A DNA stretch of 64,000 nt, taken from the NCBI RefSeq assembly GCF_902713425.1, contig NC_081223.1, positions 1,144,501-1,208,500 on the forward strand, read 5' to 3'. Positions 63,938-64,000 of this stretch are shown here, piece after piece. The notes under the pieces are model-generated. The model was not told the DNA's origin. It saw only the letters and a program-made list of their open reading frames with translations, and did not search any database. The stretch is from Acipenser ruthenus. Its lineage: Eukaryota > Chordata > Actinopteri > Acipenseriformes > Acipenseridae. The translations under genes were made by a program, and so were the position numbers. How positions within the stretch are numbered: the stretch's first letter is position 1; each line of letters begins with the position of its first letter.

Positions 63938-64000
<63 letters not shown>
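63938..64000. repeat. TA microsatellite at window end
   Basis: At least 30 TA repeats running off the end of the window. Confidence 0.95.

Noticed and set aside
1-64000. CRISPR arrays, operons or bacterial elements
   Set aside because: Introns, Pol III tRNA genes with T-run terminators, Ig V segments and SINEs make this vertebrate nuclear DNA; no spaced direct repeats of CRISPR type are present.

Overview
The window looks like nuclear DNA of a ray-finned fish, plausibly a non-teleost such as a sturgeon or paddlefish. The tRNA genes are vertebrate-type, there are kappa-like immunoglobulin light-chain V segments with 12-bp-spacer recombination signals, and there are tRNA-derived SINEs, hAT, piggyBac, L2/CR1-like LINE, Penelope-like and Gmr1-type Ty3/gypsy sequences. 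The species assignment is inference. Intron-containing genes and Pol III genes rule out a prokaryote.

Bases 1 to about 27,700 are a tRNA gene region built from large, permuted tandem duplications. The order is Lys, Glu, Trp, Phe, Asn(-) | Lys, Glu*, Trp* | Lys, Phe, Asn(-) | Lys, Glu, Trp | Ala, Asn(+), Phe(-); asterisks mark degenerate copies. Units 1 (1-8621) and 2 (from 8622) are nearly identical for their first 5 kb. Each carries a Penelope-like fragment and a multi-exon CIDE-N-domain gene, broken in both copies, between tRNA-Lys and tRNA-Glu. Unit 3 has lost that gene by a roughly 4.2-kb deletion. Later insertions (SINEs, a 227-bp inverted-repeat element, tyrosine-recombinase-like and piggyBac remnants) separate the units.

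Bases about 29,100 to 62,700 are part of an immunoglobulin light-chain locus: seven V segments, all on the minus strand. Five belong to family A, with a split leader, an octamer promoter and a good 12-RSS. Two belong to family B, without a recognisable RSS nonamer, and one of these has its leader fused to the V exon. Every V has an open coding frame. No J or C segment is visible. The V segments sit in duplicated blocks (29.3-30.4/53.1-54.4 kb; 31.2-32.6/37.4-38.6/57.0-58.4 kb; 47.8-51.2/59.3-62.7 kb). Between them lie a decayed multicopy-family gene (33.0-34.9 kb), a 5.8-kb Gmr1-like Ty3/gypsy element with almost identical LTRs (39,604-45,412) inside a hAT-like element, a hAT-type MITE whose empty site is preserved in a paralogous block, and a LINE interrupted by a solo LTR. 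An intron-containing tRNA-Leu(CAA) on the minus strand and a long TA microsatellite close the window.

Living function in the window therefore reduces to Pol III tRNA genes and light-chain V segments awaiting rearrangement to J/C segments outside it. Most of the rest is duplicated spacer and mobile-element debris. Assignments rest on reading motifs by eye; no database search was run.
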